Assembly: GCA_963675955.2 (NCBI GenBank) | Contig: CAXXVR010000007.1 | Location: 952,890-1,016,889, forward strand | DNA from: Desulfocicer sp963675955 | Lineage (GTDB): Bacteria; Desulfobacterota; Desulfobacteria; Desulfobacterales; Desulfobacteraceae | DNA length: 64,000 nt | Reading direction: 5' to 3' | In this document: one piece after another, positions 18,207-27,960 of the stretch | Layout: the number at the start of each line of letters is the position of its first letter | How positions within the stretch are numbered: position 1 is the stretch's first letter | Program-made: the position numbers and the translations under genes | The notes under the pieces: generated by a model | Told to the model about the DNA's origin: nothing | The model's input: only the letters and a program-made list of their open reading frames with translations | The model's database searches: none

Positions 18207-18220
18207 TGCGGCAAGTCGTA

Positions 18221-21200
18221 TTAAACGAAGACTTCAAGGCAACCCGGGCCAGCAAGGGTACTTCTTCCACCGGATGCCGGGGTTATGGTGATCTGGGTGC
18301 TGATTCTTTCTTTAAGTGCCGACACATGGGAGATGATGCCGATCAACTTCGCATCCTGCTGAAGGCCGGATAATGTTTCAAGAGCTGTTTCCAATGACTC
18401 TTCATCCAGGGTGCCAAATCCCTCATCCAGAAACAGAGAATCCACGCGAACCCTGCGGCTTGCCATGCGGGAAAGCCCCAACGCCAAAGTAAGGCTCACG
18501 ATAAAGCTTTCCCCGCCGGACAGGTTCCGGGTTGATCGGATTTCACCGGCCTGATAGTTGTCCACCACATTGAGCTCCAGGGGCTGCAGCTCATCCCGGA
18601 TGAGAAGATAACGGTCGGTCATCTTTTCAAGCTGGCGGTTGGCATGGGACACCATCAGTTCAAAGGTCAGCCCCTGGGCGAAATTCCGGTATTTTTTACC
18701 ATCCGCCGAACCGATGAGTTCGTGCAGCTGTTCCCAGCGACGGCACTCCTTTTTCTGCAGGTCAATGGCAGCCTGTTTTTCCTTGATGCGCGCTTTGGCA
18801 GCGGTATTTTCAGTCAGCTTGTGTTTATGCGCTGCAATGGTGTCCCTGAGCTGGTTCAAGGTGTTTTCAAATTCCTTGAATTTTGGTTCAAGGACTTCAA
18901 GGGATTGATCCGTTACCTTCCGGTCGATCTCTGTGGATAACCGTGTTTCACGATCCTTTTGCCTGGCTTTTAAATCTGTCTGTCTGTCATCCAGTCCCTT
19001 TGCCTTTGCGGAAAGGGCATCGCGTTTTTCTGCCGGGAGCCTGGCTTCCATAAATTGTTTTTCATCTGAAAAACCGGCTGGTACAAGCGCAAGATTAAAC
19101 GCGGTATTCAAGCGTTTCAGTTCGATTTCTCTATGGCTGATCTGATTTTTAAGGGAGGCCACCGTGGTTTTTGAAGAGATCCATTTCTGCTTCAATTTAT
19201 CATGATGGATGCGTGCCTGTTTTTCCGCCTGCTCGGCCTTGGCAACGGCCTTGTTTAGACACTGTTCCTCATGGTCAGGTTTTTTATCGCCGTATAATTC
19301 CCGGCGCTCAGCGATTCTTGCGGCATAGGCTTTTTTAAGCGTCTTCAGGTTTTGCTGTTTTTCAACCAAGGCACTTTGTTGGGTCTCAATAACGGCATCC
19401 AGGCGCTTCAACTCACTTTTAAGATCTGAAATCTGTTTTTCGATATCCCTCTTTTTTTGAACTCTGGCCTGCCATGTTTTCAGACGAACTTTTAAGGATT
19501 CAAGCAGGGAAGATAGATCCCCATCCGGAATGGTTTCAATGCCCAAGGGCTTAAGTTTAGCAGATACCGCCTGTTTCAAATCTATAAATTCACGTCGCAT
19601 TTTTTCCAGGGTATCCGTCACATCAGACAGCTCTTTTTCGGCAGCCTTTTTATCAGCGGCCGCAGCAGCTTCGAGTTTTTCGTTTTCGGTCAAGTCTTCA
19701 CGGGCTGTGTTCTTGGCCTTTTCAAGGGTTTTAACCGCATCTTCCAGGTCTTCTGCTTTTTGTATCAAATTCGCAAGGTCTTTTATCTTTTTTTCCGTTT
19801 CATCGGGGAGAGGGATATTTCCCCTCGCAAAGGGGTGCTCAATGGCTCCACACAGTGGACACGGTTCCCCATCTTGCAGTTTTGCCCGGTGTTCCTCAAG
19901 CTTTGCGATCTTTTTAAGAAAGACCAGTTCACGGAGCAGGGTCTCCTTTTCCGTACGATATTCTCGTAAAAGCCGGTCTCCCAAAAGTTTTTTCAGGGCA
20001 TCCGTTGCCTGGCTGTGTTTTTTTATGGTTGCTTCAACTTCTTCTTTTTGTTCAACACACTTTTTTGTGCACCGGGCCAGTTTCTGATCTGCTTTTTTCA
20101 ATATGGCTTCGGCACTCTTTTTATCCACTTCTTTTTGTGCCATCTCCTTTTGTCGGGAAAGCAGCCCATTGAACTGCTCTTCAACACAGGCAAGGCCCCC
20201 TATCAACCACTCATCCTGGAAATTCAACTTTAAATAGGCATCAATCGCTTCCAGATTTTTTTCCGCCCCGGTGCTCTTTTTCTGTTCTTTTAGCCAGTTT
20301 TGTTTCTGGGCATCAATGGCTGCCGCCGCTTTTGTGCACTCATCTTCACCTTGTGCAACGGCCTCTTTCTGGGAAGAAAGGGTTTGATCCAGGGCACGAA
20401 CCTTCTGAAGAAATGGTGCAGCCGTTTTTAACTTATCTTTTTGCGTAATCGTTCGGGTTTCAGCAGTCTTTAATACTTCAGCCTGCTGCTTTAACGACGT
20501 TTCCAGGGAAGGGATCTTCTTTTCCTCTGCATTCAAAGACTTCTGATCTTCCAACTGCTGTTTGCGCACGGCAGAAAGGGTTGCATAGTGGGCATCGATC
20601 CTGGCAGCATTGAGTGCCCGGGCAAGTCGTTCCCGTTCCGGCTGGAAGGCTGCCATGTCGGTTTGAAGTACGGCGGATTCTTCAGCCAATGCCTTGATCT
20701 CTTTTTTCAGGGTACCAATGCCGGTGAGCCATTCAATGGCCTTTCCCGTTTTTGCCATATCTGCTGCAAGCTGCCCTTCCTGTTTCTGGGCAGCTGCAAG
20801 GGCCTGCTGGAACTCATGTTCCTGTTCCGGTTCAAGGATGACAATCCCTGCGGTCTCGGCCTGGAGGTGGTTGAGTTTTTCCCGCTCATCCCTGCGCCGT
20901 TCATGGACCCGCCGGGAAATTTCAGAATAAATTTCCGTACCGGTTATCTGTTCCAGTATCATAGATTTTTGTTCCACATCGGCCTTTAAAAAGGTGTCAA
21001 AGCCCCCCTGGGCCAACAGAATGGAACGGGTGAAACGATCAAAATCCATGCCGGTTTTTTCTTCCACCGCCTGCTGCACCCGGCGCAGGTGATTCTCAAT
21101 CACCTTTCCGTCCGATTTCCCCTCGGCAATGTCATGCTGGGGAGGCTGCAGATTTCCCCCGGGTTTTTTCCGGGCCCGGCGCTGTTCCCAATGGCAGCGA

Positions 21201-21475
21201 AACCGTCCTGCCTGGGATTCAAACACCACTTCGGCATAACACTCTCCGGTCTGACGGGACATGATTTCATTACTGGTTTTGGTGATTCTTCCCAGGCGGG
21301 GGGTGGCACCGTACAGGGCCAGGCAGATGGCATCCAGAATGGTGGATTTACCCGCACCGGTGGGACCTGTCAGGGCAAAAATCCCATTGGAAACATATGC
21401 CGGGTCAGTGAAATCAATGAACCATTCACCATAGAGAGAATTGAGATTTTTAAATCGGAGTTCAAGTACTTTCAT
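18221..21475 (-). CDS. sbcC: Exonuclease SbcC (Rad50-like ATPase)
   Basis: The 1084-residue SMC-like protein partners SbcD in cleaving DNA hairpins and processing double-strand breaks. The Walker A motif GPTGAGKSTILDAI is at about residues 36-49. Long coiled-coil arms fill the middle, with the zinc hook CPLC near residue 540 in GEPCPLCGAIEHP. The ABC signature NLSGGESFIVSLTLALGLS and Walker B SLFLDEGFGTLD are near the C-terminus. The start overlaps the sbcD stop as TAATG, so translation is coupled. Confidence 0.95.
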   Translation of the reverse strand: MKVLELRFKNLNSLYGEWFIDFTDPAYVSNGIFALTGPTGAGKSTILDAICLALYGATPRLGRITKTSNEIMSRQTGECYAEVVFESQAGRFRCHWEQRRARKKPGGNLQPPQHDIAEGKSDGKVIENHLRRVQQAVEEKTGMDFDRFTRSILLAQGGFDTFLKADVEQKSMILEQITGTEIYSEISRRVHERRRDEREKLNHLQAETAGIVILEPEQEHEFQQALAAAQKQEGQLAADMAKTGKAIEWLTGIGTLKKEIKALAEESAVLQTDMAAFQPERERLARALNAARIDAHYATLSAVRKQQLEDQKSLNAEEKKIPSLETSLKQQAEVLKTAETRTITQKDKLKTAAPFLQKVRALDQTLSSQKEAVAQGEDECTKAAAAIDAQKQNWLKEQKKSTGAEKNLEAIDAYLKLNFQDEWLIGGLACVEEQFNGLLSRQKEMAQKEVDKKSAEAILKKADQKLARCTKKCVEQKEEVEATIKKHSQATDALKKLLGDRLLREYRTEKETLLRELVFLKKIAKLEEHRAKLQDGEPCPLCGAIEHPFARGNIPLPDETEKKIKDLANLIQKAEDLEDAVKTLEKAKNTAREDLTENEKLEAAAAADKKAAEKELSDVTDTLEKMRREFIDLKQAVSAKLKPLGIETIPDGDLSSLLESLKVRLKTWQARVQKKRDIEKQISDLKSELKRLDAVIETQQSALVEKQQNLKTLKKAYAARIAERRELYGDKKPDHEEQCLNKAVAKAEQAEKQARIHHDKLKQKWISSKTTVASLKNQISHREIELKRLNTAFNLALVPAGFSDEKQFMEARLPAEKRDALSAKAKGLDDRQTDLKARQKDRETRLSTEIDRKVTDQSLEVLEPKFKEFENTLNQLRDTIAAHKHKLTENTAAKARIKEKQAAIDLQKKECRRWEQLHELIGSADGKKYRNFAQGLTFELMVSHANRQLEKMTDRYLLIRDELQPLELNVVDNYQAGEIRSTRNLSGGESFIVSLTLALGLSRMASRRVRVDSLFLDEGFGTLDEESLETALETLSGLQQDAKLIGIISHVSALKERISTQITITPASGGRSTLAGPGCLEVFV

Positions 21476-22749
21476 TATTCTGCGTTTATGTCCTCTTCAT
21501 GGAGAGATTGAATTATTTCGTTATAGGATGCCGTCAAGGCATCCCAATCCTGTTCCGGTACATCAAAGGCCTCCAGACAGCGGATGAAAACATCTCTTGG
21601 CGCCAGATCATCAAGGGTTTCATTGTCTTGAATGGTGTTGAGCACACGATCAATGAGACGTTTATTTTTGATCCGGCAGATTTCCATGTCAGAACCCGCC
21701 AGTGCCTCATCAAGTGTTTCTCTCAGATTGCCGATGAGGTCAGATCCCGTATATTCAATTTCCAGCCACGCATGGCTGTTGCTGTTTTTCAGCACTTCCA
21801 GTTTTTGCTGGATATCATCCAGCGAACCCGCAATGCGCACCAGTTCCTGAAAACAGGGTATATTCATTTCCTGAATATGGGGTGTACTGCAGTTAAACTC
21901 GGCAAGAATTACTTTTTTAGTCTGTTTGGCCTCTCCATAACCCATGGGCAGTGGCGAACCGCTGTAACGAATATATTCTTTACTGCCAACGCACTGGGGT
22001 ACATGCAGATGGCCCAGGGCAAGATAATCAATGGCAGAAGGAAAAACGTCTATACCCACATGGGCAAGGGAGCCCACATAGAGTTCCCGGACCCCGTCTC
22101 CGTCAATGGTTTTGCCACCGGCGGTGAAAAGATGGCCCATGGCAATCATGGGAATATTTTCGTAACCGGCTGTTTCAAGTTCAACCTGTTTTTTCCGGGC
22201 AATGGCACAGACATCAGCATAATGGTTTTTCAGTCCTTCAATGAGTTTTGCATTTTTGTCGTCAATGGTTTCTCCGGGCGCAACGGTACGCAGATCCCTG
22301 TCTCTGAGGTATGGAACTGCGCATACAATGGCCTCTGGCTGTTTGGGGACAGATTTTAAATCTGTCCCCTCAAGGACATGTGTCCTCTCAAGGACAATCA
22401 CTTCATCTTCCAGGTTTTCCGTTGATGCCCCCACCACATGGACATCCAGTGCCCGCAGCAGTTCTCTGGGGGCATTCAAGAATGAAGGCGAATCATGGTT
22501 TCCGGCAATGACCACCACATGACGACAGCAGGAGGTGGCCACCCGGCAGAGAAACCGATAGTAGAGGGTCTGGGCGCGATTGCTGGGGGTACTGGTATCA
22601 AACACATCTCCGGCGATGAGAAGTGCATCAATGCCTTGTTCTTCTATGGTTTGGACCAGCCAGTCCAGAAATGCTGAGAACTCGTTATAGCGCTTTTTTC
22701 CGTACAGGGATCGTCCAAGGTGCCAGTCTGATGTATGAAGGATTTTCAT
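21475..22749 (-). CDS. sbcD: Exonuclease SbcD (Mre11-like nuclease)
   Basis: The 424-residue metallophosphoesterase is the nuclease subunit of SbcCD. The metal-binding motifs are visible in order: DWHLG (residues 7-11), GDVFD, GNHDSP, and later GHLHVPQ. Residues near 117-133 (LERTHVLEGTDLKSVPKQ) form an insertion encoded by palindromic repeat DNA at 22345-22386; related proteins usually run straight from the EDEVIVL segment to PEAIVCAVPYLRDRD. The frame is kept, so the protein is probably functional. The gene is first in the sbcDC operon. Confidence 0.94.
   Translation of the reverse strand: MKILHTSDWHLGRSLYGKKRYNEFSAFLDWLVQTIEEQGIDALLIAGDVFDTSTPSNRAQTLYYRFLCRVATSCCRHVVVIAGNHDSPSFLNAPRELLRALDVHVVGASTENLEDEVIVLERTHVLEGTDLKSVPKQPEAIVCAVPYLRDRDLRTVAPGETIDDKNAKLIEGLKNHYADVCAIARKKQVELETAGYENIPMIAMGHLFTAGGKTIDGDGVRELYVGSLAHVGIDVFPSAIDYLALGHLHVPQCVGSKEYIRYSGSPLPMGYGEAKQTKKVILAEFNCSTPHIQEMNIPCFQELVRIAGSLDDIQQKLEVLKNSNSHAWLEIEYTGSDLIGNLRETLDEALAGSDMEICRIKNKRLIDRVLNTIQDNETLDDLAPRDVFIRCLEAFDVPEQDWDALTASYNEIIQSLHEEDINAE
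22345..22386. repeat. Palindromic repeat inserted in frame within sbcD
   Basis: A 12-base arm GGGGACAGATTT, one T, and its exact complement form a 25-base palindrome (22345-22369). A second palindrome, AGGACA-TG-TGTCCT (22373-22386), follows at once. Read on the coding strand this gives TDLKSVP, a peptide known from memory as a hallmark of such repeats inside coding regions of many genomes. Confidence 0.85.
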
Positions 22750-22860
22750 AAATGCTATCTTCTTTTAGAATAAAATTCTTTGGGAGACAAATCAATTTTT
22801 CATGTAAGTTCAATGGCGATCAGAGCGGATATATCTTTATAAAACCACTCTATATAATTA

Positions 22861-22947
22861 TCTCTTCAATCATAAGTTCTCCAACTTGCCACCACATAAT
22901 GTATTTCTTTAAAACTGAAACTAACACATGTGGTATGAAAAATGAAA
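22861..22947 (-). repeat. Dispersed repeat 'RBS-start' element, copy 2
   Basis: This is an inverted copy of 3846-3934. Read on the minus strand it ends in GTTGGAGAACTTATGATTGA, with the ATG at 22873-22871 followed by only a short frame. It starts immediately after the stop codon of the hybrid kinase and fills most of the gap to sbcD. Confidence 0.7.
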
Positions 22948-25815
22948 TCATGGCATCCACTCTGCACCATCCAGCGCTTTTCGTACATGCATTAATATCT
23001 CCTTTTTAGAAAAAGGCTTTTGAATAAAATTAACCCCTGTATCCAGAATCCCATGATGGGCAATAACGTTGGCGGTATATCCAGACATAAATAAAATCTT
23101 CAATTTAGGACAATGGGGCCGCATCCGAATGGCCAGATCCCGGCCATTGAGTTCCGGCATGACCACATCGGTAATCAACAGCTGAATGTTTCGGCCCTGT
23201 TTTTTGGCAATTTCCAAGGCGTTGTTTGGATTATTGGCTGTCAACACACAATAATTTGCCAATTCAAGTATTTTCCGGGCAAGCTTGAGAATAGACATTT
23301 CATCTTCAACGATTAATATGGTTTCACCTCTGCCCAAGGGAATCTGCATGCCATCATGGGTCTCCACTTCAATGGTATCGGCTGAGTAGAGTGGCAGATA
23401 AATCCGAAAGGTGCTCCCTTTTTCCGGCTCGCTGTATACGTTGATAAACCCATTGTTCTGCTTAACAATACCGTAAACCATTGACAGGCCAAGTCCGGTC
23501 CCCTTCCCCAACCCCTTGGTGGTAAAAAACGGTTCAAACAAATTACTAAGGATCTCCTTGTCCATGCCGCAACCATCATCACTGACAACCAAAGATATGA
23601 AATCACCACATGCAAATTCCAGGTGATCGGCACAATCCTCCTCATCAAAGGAGACACAATCTGTCTCAATGGTGATGGTGCCCACACCTCCAATGGCATC
23701 CTTTGCATTGACCATCAGGTTGGCCAGAATCTGATCAATCTGGGAAGGATCCATAAAGACGGTACTTGAACCACTACCGGGGCACCATAAAAGATTTATA
23801 TCCTCTCCAATAAGACGGCGAAGCATCTTAAGCATACTTTCAACCGTATCGTTGAGACAAAGCACTTTGGGACGGATATTCTGTTTTCGGGCAAAGGCTA
23901 AAAGTTGCCGGGTTATTCCGGTGGAGCGGTGTGCCGCCTTGAGAATTTCTTTCAGATCAGCCTGAAGCGGATCATCATCCGCAACACTACCCATTGCCAT
24001 TTCCGTATAACCGATGATCACACCGAGCATATTATTGTAATCATGGGCGACTCCGCCAGCCAGCCGACCCACGGATTCCAGCTTTTGTGCCTGAATCAAT
24101 TGATTCTCCAATGCCTTACGTTTGTGTTCAGATGATTCATGGGCCAGGCCAAGTTGTAAAAAATTAAGGGCATATGCGATGTCTTTGGCCATTTCAGTAA
24201 AAAGGCTCAACTCCTCTTCATCCACAACCAGAGCATGATCCACCAGCACAACCATGTAACCATAAATGTTATTTTCATAAACCAGAGGAGCGCACAACGA
24301 CGGGGAGTCAGGGCATCCATTCGCAACAGGGCATTGCCCGCAAACACGGAACCGGTCCTTTATCAATATTCCTTCCAGGGAAACGTTGGGTGTGCCACAA
24401 CAGGGAGGTAATTCATGACGTTCCAGCATTTCAGTTAACGGTTCAACAAATGATGTTGTCCCTGATCCAGTCCATGTGACGGGGCGGTCATTCATATCGG
24501 TAAGCACAATTAAAGCCGCAGAATAGCCACGATTATCCACGATCAACCGGCACCCCTCACGGATCAGAACGTCCGGATCACGTTCCCGGATAATCAATTG
24601 ATTTACATCCCTGATAGAGCGTAATACACGGTTTAAATGGCTGATGCGCTGCTCGGCCAGTTTGTGTTCAGTGATGTTTATGAAAATGGTGGCAAACTGT
24701 CCCTCACATGGTCTGAAGGCCAGCACTGAAAAATAATTATCAAGGGTTTTGGAGTAACTTTCAAAACGAATTTCCTGGCCGGTCAAGGCCACGTTGCCAT
24801 AGCAGCCTATCCAGTCTACAGGATCATTCTGAATTTTCGGCAGAACTTGGGTCGCTCGTTTACCAACGATATTTTCCCTTTTAAGACCCGTGAGGCGTTC
24901 AAATGCATCATTAACTTCTAAAAATATGTAATCGACGGGCTTATCTTTATCATCAAGCACTATTTTATGAAGGGCAAAACCGCCCATCATATTTTCAAAC
25001 AACAGGCGATATTTTTCTTCACTGCTCCGAATTTTTCTTTCGGCAACTCTTAATTTGGAATCATCCTGGAATACCAGAACCACCCCCATTTTATGGACCT
25101 CATTTAATAAAATGGGAGAAGCACTATTTTTAATGGGCAGCTCACGGCCATCCCGGGTAATCAACAGGGTATGCTTAGCAGGCCCTGTAATTTGTCCCGT
25201 CGCCACAACTTTGGCCACAGGGTTCTCACAGGGCATTCGGGTCTGTTCGTTGATAAGATTAAAAACAACCGTCAATGGCTTACCGCAGGCTTCATCCTGG
25301 GACCATCCGGTTAAGGATTCCGCAACGGGATTCATGAATATAATGCAGCCCTGCATGTCCGTTGTGATGACACCGTCTCCGATGCTTTTCAGGGTGGTCC
25401 GGAACCACTCTTGACTCACCCTTACCTTACGGTCCATCCGGTGCTTATAAATGGCAATTTCTATGGCGGATTTAAGCGCTTTATCCTCAAAAGGCTTAAC
25501 AATATAATCAAAGGGTTCAGTACACCTGGCACATTCCAGGATCTCTTCATCGGCACAGGCCGTCAAATAAATTACGGGAATATCATGATGCGCATCGTGT
25601 ATAGCGTCAGAGGTTTCTATACCATTCATTCCACCCTTGAGTTGGATATCCATCAGAATCAAGTCCGGGGGATTCTTGTCCACACTGGTCAGAGCGGTTT
25701 CACCCCTTGTCACACAATCGCTCACGTGATACCCCATGCTTTCAACCCGCACCCTTATATCCTCCGCCACAATGGCTTTATCTTCAACAATGAGAATACT
25801 TATTTTATCACCCAT
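22948..25815 (-). CDS. Hybrid histidine kinase REC-PAS-PAS-GAF-HisKA-HATPase-REC
   Basis: The 955-residue soluble hybrid kinase has no transmembrane segment. An N-terminal receiver (about 1-120, Asp in LILMDIQLKGG) is followed by two PAS domains (135-255 and 270-385), a GAF-like region (400-560), HisKA with the phospho-acceptor His in GGVAHDYNNMLG, HATPase_c with GKGTGLGLSMV, and a C-terminal receiver (835-950, Asp in LLITDVVMPELNG). The GAF region has an unusual Cys cluster, PPCCG then RVCGQCPVANGCPDSPSLC, a possible metal, Fe-S or redox site. The HAxYNN-type H box is typical of kinases feeding several receivers. Partners are unknown. Confidence 0.9.
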   Translation of the reverse strand: MGDKISILIVEDKAIVAEDIRVRVESMGYHVSDCVTRGETALTSVDKNPPDLILMDIQLKGGMNGIETSDAIHDAHHDIPVIYLTACADEEILECARCTEPFDYIVKPFEDKALKSAIEIAIYKHRMDRKVRVSQEWFRTTLKSIGDGVITTDMQGCIIFMNPVAESLTGWSQDEACGKPLTVVFNLINEQTRMPCENPVAKVVATGQITGPAKHTLLITRDGRELPIKNSASPILLNEVHKMGVVLVFQDDSKLRVAERKIRSSEEKYRLLFENMMGGFALHKIVLDDKDKPVDYIFLEVNDAFERLTGLKRENIVGKRATQVLPKIQNDPVDWIGCYGNVALTGQEIRFESYSKTLDNYFSVLAFRPCEGQFATIFINITEHKLAEQRISHLNRVLRSIRDVNQLIIRERDPDVLIREGCRLIVDNRGYSAALIVLTDMNDRPVTWTGSGTTSFVEPLTEMLERHELPPCCGTPNVSLEGILIKDRFRVCGQCPVANGCPDSPSLCAPLVYENNIYGYMVVLVDHALVVDEEELSLFTEMAKDIAYALNFLQLGLAHESSEHKRKALENQLIQAQKLESVGRLAGGVAHDYNNMLGVIIGYTEMAMGSVADDDPLQADLKEILKAAHRSTGITRQLLAFARKQNIRPKVLCLNDTVESMLKMLRRLIGEDINLLWCPGSGSSTVFMDPSQIDQILANLMVNAKDAIGGVGTITIETDCVSFDEEDCADHLEFACGDFISLVVSDDGCGMDKEILSNLFEPFFTTKGLGKGTGLGLSMVYGIVKQNNGFINVYSEPEKGSTFRIYLPLYSADTIEVETHDGMQIPLGRGETILIVEDEMSILKLARKILELANYCVLTANNPNNALEIAKKQGRNIQLLITDVVMPELNGRDLAIRMRPHCPKLKILFMSGYTANVIAHHGILDTGVNFIQKPFSKKEILMHVRKALDGAEWMP

Positions 25816-25919
25816 ACAAACAGGCCTTTCAGGTTTCCAACGGAAAGCGGATCTAATATGTCAACCCGACTTCCTGGTTAATATTTATACTGCCCACCAA
25901 ATGTTTTTCTGCAATGATA

Positions 25920-26147
25920 TTAACCAGTTTTTATCTTTGAAGTGGCCACCCGTATAAACAGTTTTTCTTCATCCCTGTACCTTAAAATGTAAGGGCTGGC
26001 ATTGCCCTGGGGGAAGGCCTGGATGGCAACCATAAGATTATCATCCATTTTAACATGCTCATAGAATGGCATAACAAGGTGGTAAACCTTTTCCAAAATC
26101 ACATTCATGATCCATTTTTCTATATTGCCACGCCGGAGTCCAGACAT
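25920..26147 (-). CDS. Small hypothetical protein, 75 residues
   Basis: The ATG at 26147 has GAGGTG five to seven bases upstream and gives 75 residues (MSGLRRGNIEKWIMNVILEK...). The frame also extends to a TTG at 26159. The protein is soluble and mixed in charge, with no motif I recognise. It sits between the hybrid kinase and the MITE-like element, on the same strand as both neighbours. The well-placed ribosome site and ordinary composition support a real gene. Confidence 0.55.
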   Translation of the reverse strand: MSGLRRGNIEKWIMNVILEKVYHLVMPFYEHVKMDDNLMVAIQAFPQGNASPYILRYRDEEKLFIRVATSKIKTG

Positions 26148-26228
26148 GTAACACCTCAATGTAGATATTTCAATTTTCTCTGGTTAAATCCTGCACGACA
26201 CATCTTATGATCACCCCCAGTTGTTTTA

Positions 26229-26306
26229 TAAATATTCGGCTTGCTCATATTAATGCTATTTTAGCAGACCAAAACAGGTGAAGATAGGATAGTGACTGAA
26301 TATTTA
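26229..26306. mobile_element. MITE-like element with terminal inverted repeats, copy 1
   Basis: Ends TAAATATTCGG (26229-26239) and CTGAATATTTA (26296-26306) are inverted copies at 10 of 11 positions. The interior contains AGACCAAAACAGGTGAAGAT, which recurs in the copy at 49599-49726. No open frame is present. It ends 6 bases from the stop of the alkaline phosphatase gene and may help end its transcript. Confidence 0.6.
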
Positions 26307-26311
26307 CATCT

Positions 26312-27817
26312 TTATTTTATCAACCCCATGAGGGACATAATCTTCTTTCCCAGCTCAGCATTATCATACATCCCCAAAAACTGTTCATATCCCACACCCG
26401 TAGCCGATGTAATGACAGGGCTACCGGTATGACTGTAAGAGCCCCAGGCAATACCGGCTTTCTGGTTTAAAAGGCGTGTCAACGTTATACTTAAAGGATC
26501 ATTTTTACCATACCTTAGGTAAAACGCATATGTTTTTGATGGATCACCCTCACCGTGCACACTGATTCTGTAGGCCTCCCGGAGTTGGTCAACCTCACTG
26601 GGCTTCAAGTACATGATATCACTGTCATCACCTTCAATGGGAACTTCCAGATATTTATTGGCCAGAGGTTCCACCTGTTCAACCTCTGAAATATCCTCCA
26701 CAAATCGAAGCCCGAAATATTTGGTAATGATGGGTTTCATCTCCTCAAAGGACGGTTTTTCTTCCATGGCCCGCAGGGGCATGACAATCTCCTTTGCAAA
26801 TTTACGGGAAGACATTTTCTGATGGCGAAGAAGGGTAAAATCCATGTCATAATGGCTACCTGCAAATCCAAGGCTCATTCCGCCACACTCATGATCAGCG
26901 GTGACAATAATCAAGGTTTCCAGAGGATGTTTCTGCAAAAAAACAAAGGCCTCGTTAATGGCTGCATCAAGGGCAATGGTATCCCAGATGGCCGCAGCCG
27001 CATCATTGTCATGACAGGCCCAGTCAATCTGCCCACCCTCCACCATCATGAAAAACCCCTTTTCCCCTTTTAAAAGTTCAATTCCCTTGCGGGTGAACTC
27101 CGCCAGGGAGATATTTTCATCACCGGCGTCCATGGCATAGGGTAGACCATGTTCAGGGGAAGTGTTCATGGCAATCACTTTATCAGCCCCATGCGTAAGG
27201 GCGTTAAATCCATCCCGGGTATTTACAAAACGATAGCCAGCCTTATAAATCTTATCCAGGGCATTTCTTTTAAAATCAGATGACTTATTATATTTATTTC
27301 CAGGATCTTTCAACCCGCCTCCGGCAAAATAATTAAAATCACTCCGGGCCAGGGCAAGCGCAATATCGTAATACTGACCTCGGGAAGCCACATGGGCATA
27401 AAAAGCGGCCGGGGTGGCATGGTCTATGAAAGTACTGGTGATGATTCCAACCTTCATTCCCTGGTCCCTGGCCAGCTCTGCAACGGTTTTAAGAGAGCTG
27501 TGCTGGATATCAAGCCCCAGTATCCCCACCCGGGTTTTTTCCCCACAGGATATGGCAGTGCCAGCTGCAGCAGAGCCTGTAATAAACCGATCCGCAGCAC
27601 AGGTGGTGGTAATACCCTGGCCAGGGAAAGTATCCATAAGAAGTGGTCTTCCGGCAAACTGAGCGGCTGCAACCCGCTGGTTGATGCCCATGCCATCGCC
27701 TATGAAAAGAAACACATACTTTAATTCCGATGCGGCTGTATGCCCGCCATAAAGCACTGACAGACAGAACAAGCTTATTAACACATAAAAAAATCTAAAA
27801 TTAATTTTCCGTTGCAT
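26312..27817 (-). CDS. Alkaline phosphatase, secreted
   Basis: The 501-residue protein has a signal peptide (about residues 1-29) and belongs to the PhoA superfamily of phosphomonoesterases. Metal and active-site segments are visible: FIGDGMGINQR (first metal Asp), the nucleophile Ser region ITGSAAAGTAISCG, IDHATPAAFYAH, EGGQIDWACHDND, and TADHECGG. The usual Asp before the nucleophile Ser is Gly here. It releases phosphate from organic esters in the periplasm and would work with the nearby Pst system, but I could not see a Pho box in its 140-base upstream region. Confidence 0.9.
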   Translation of the reverse strand: MQRKINFRFFYVLISLFCLSVLYGGHTAASELKYVFLFIGDGMGINQRVAAAQFAGRPLLMDTFPGQGITTTCAADRFITGSAAAGTAISCGEKTRVGILGLDIQHSSLKTVAELARDQGMKVGIITSTFIDHATPAAFYAHVASRGQYYDIALALARSDFNYFAGGGLKDPGNKYNKSSDFKRNALDKIYKAGYRFVNTRDGFNALTHGADKVIAMNTSPEHGLPYAMDAGDENISLAEFTRKGIELLKGEKGFFMMVEGGQIDWACHDNDAAAAIWDTIALDAAINEAFVFLQKHPLETLIIVTADHECGGMSLGFAGSHYDMDFTLLRHQKMSSRKFAKEIVMPLRAMEEKPSFEEMKPIITKYFGLRFVEDISEVEQVEPLANKYLEVPIEGDDSDIMYLKPSEVDQLREAYRISVHGEGDPSKTYAFYLRYGKNDPLSITLTRLLNQKAGIAWGSYSHTGSPVITSATGVGYEQFLGMYDNAELGKKIMSLMGLIK

Positions 27818-27907
27818 GATAATTTGATATCCTTCTTTATTTCAGTTAGTAGATACAAAAAACAAAAACGACGGGAAAAACCTGTGCCGCCTTGACCCGG
27901 AGACAAG

Positions 27908-27934
27908 GCAATGATAGTTTGGCCAAATCATTGC
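27908..27934. promoter_or_regulatory. Hairpin/palindrome between divergent genes
   Basis: GCAATGA pairs with TCATTGC around a TTTGGCCAAA palindrome. It lies in the 143-base gap between the divergent alkaline phosphatase and molybdopterin oxidoreductase genes, so it may be an operator. A GGCCG/CGGCC dyad follows at about 27938-27953. Confidence 0.45.
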
Positions 27935-27960
27935 AGGGGCCGTAACACCGGCCATGAAGG

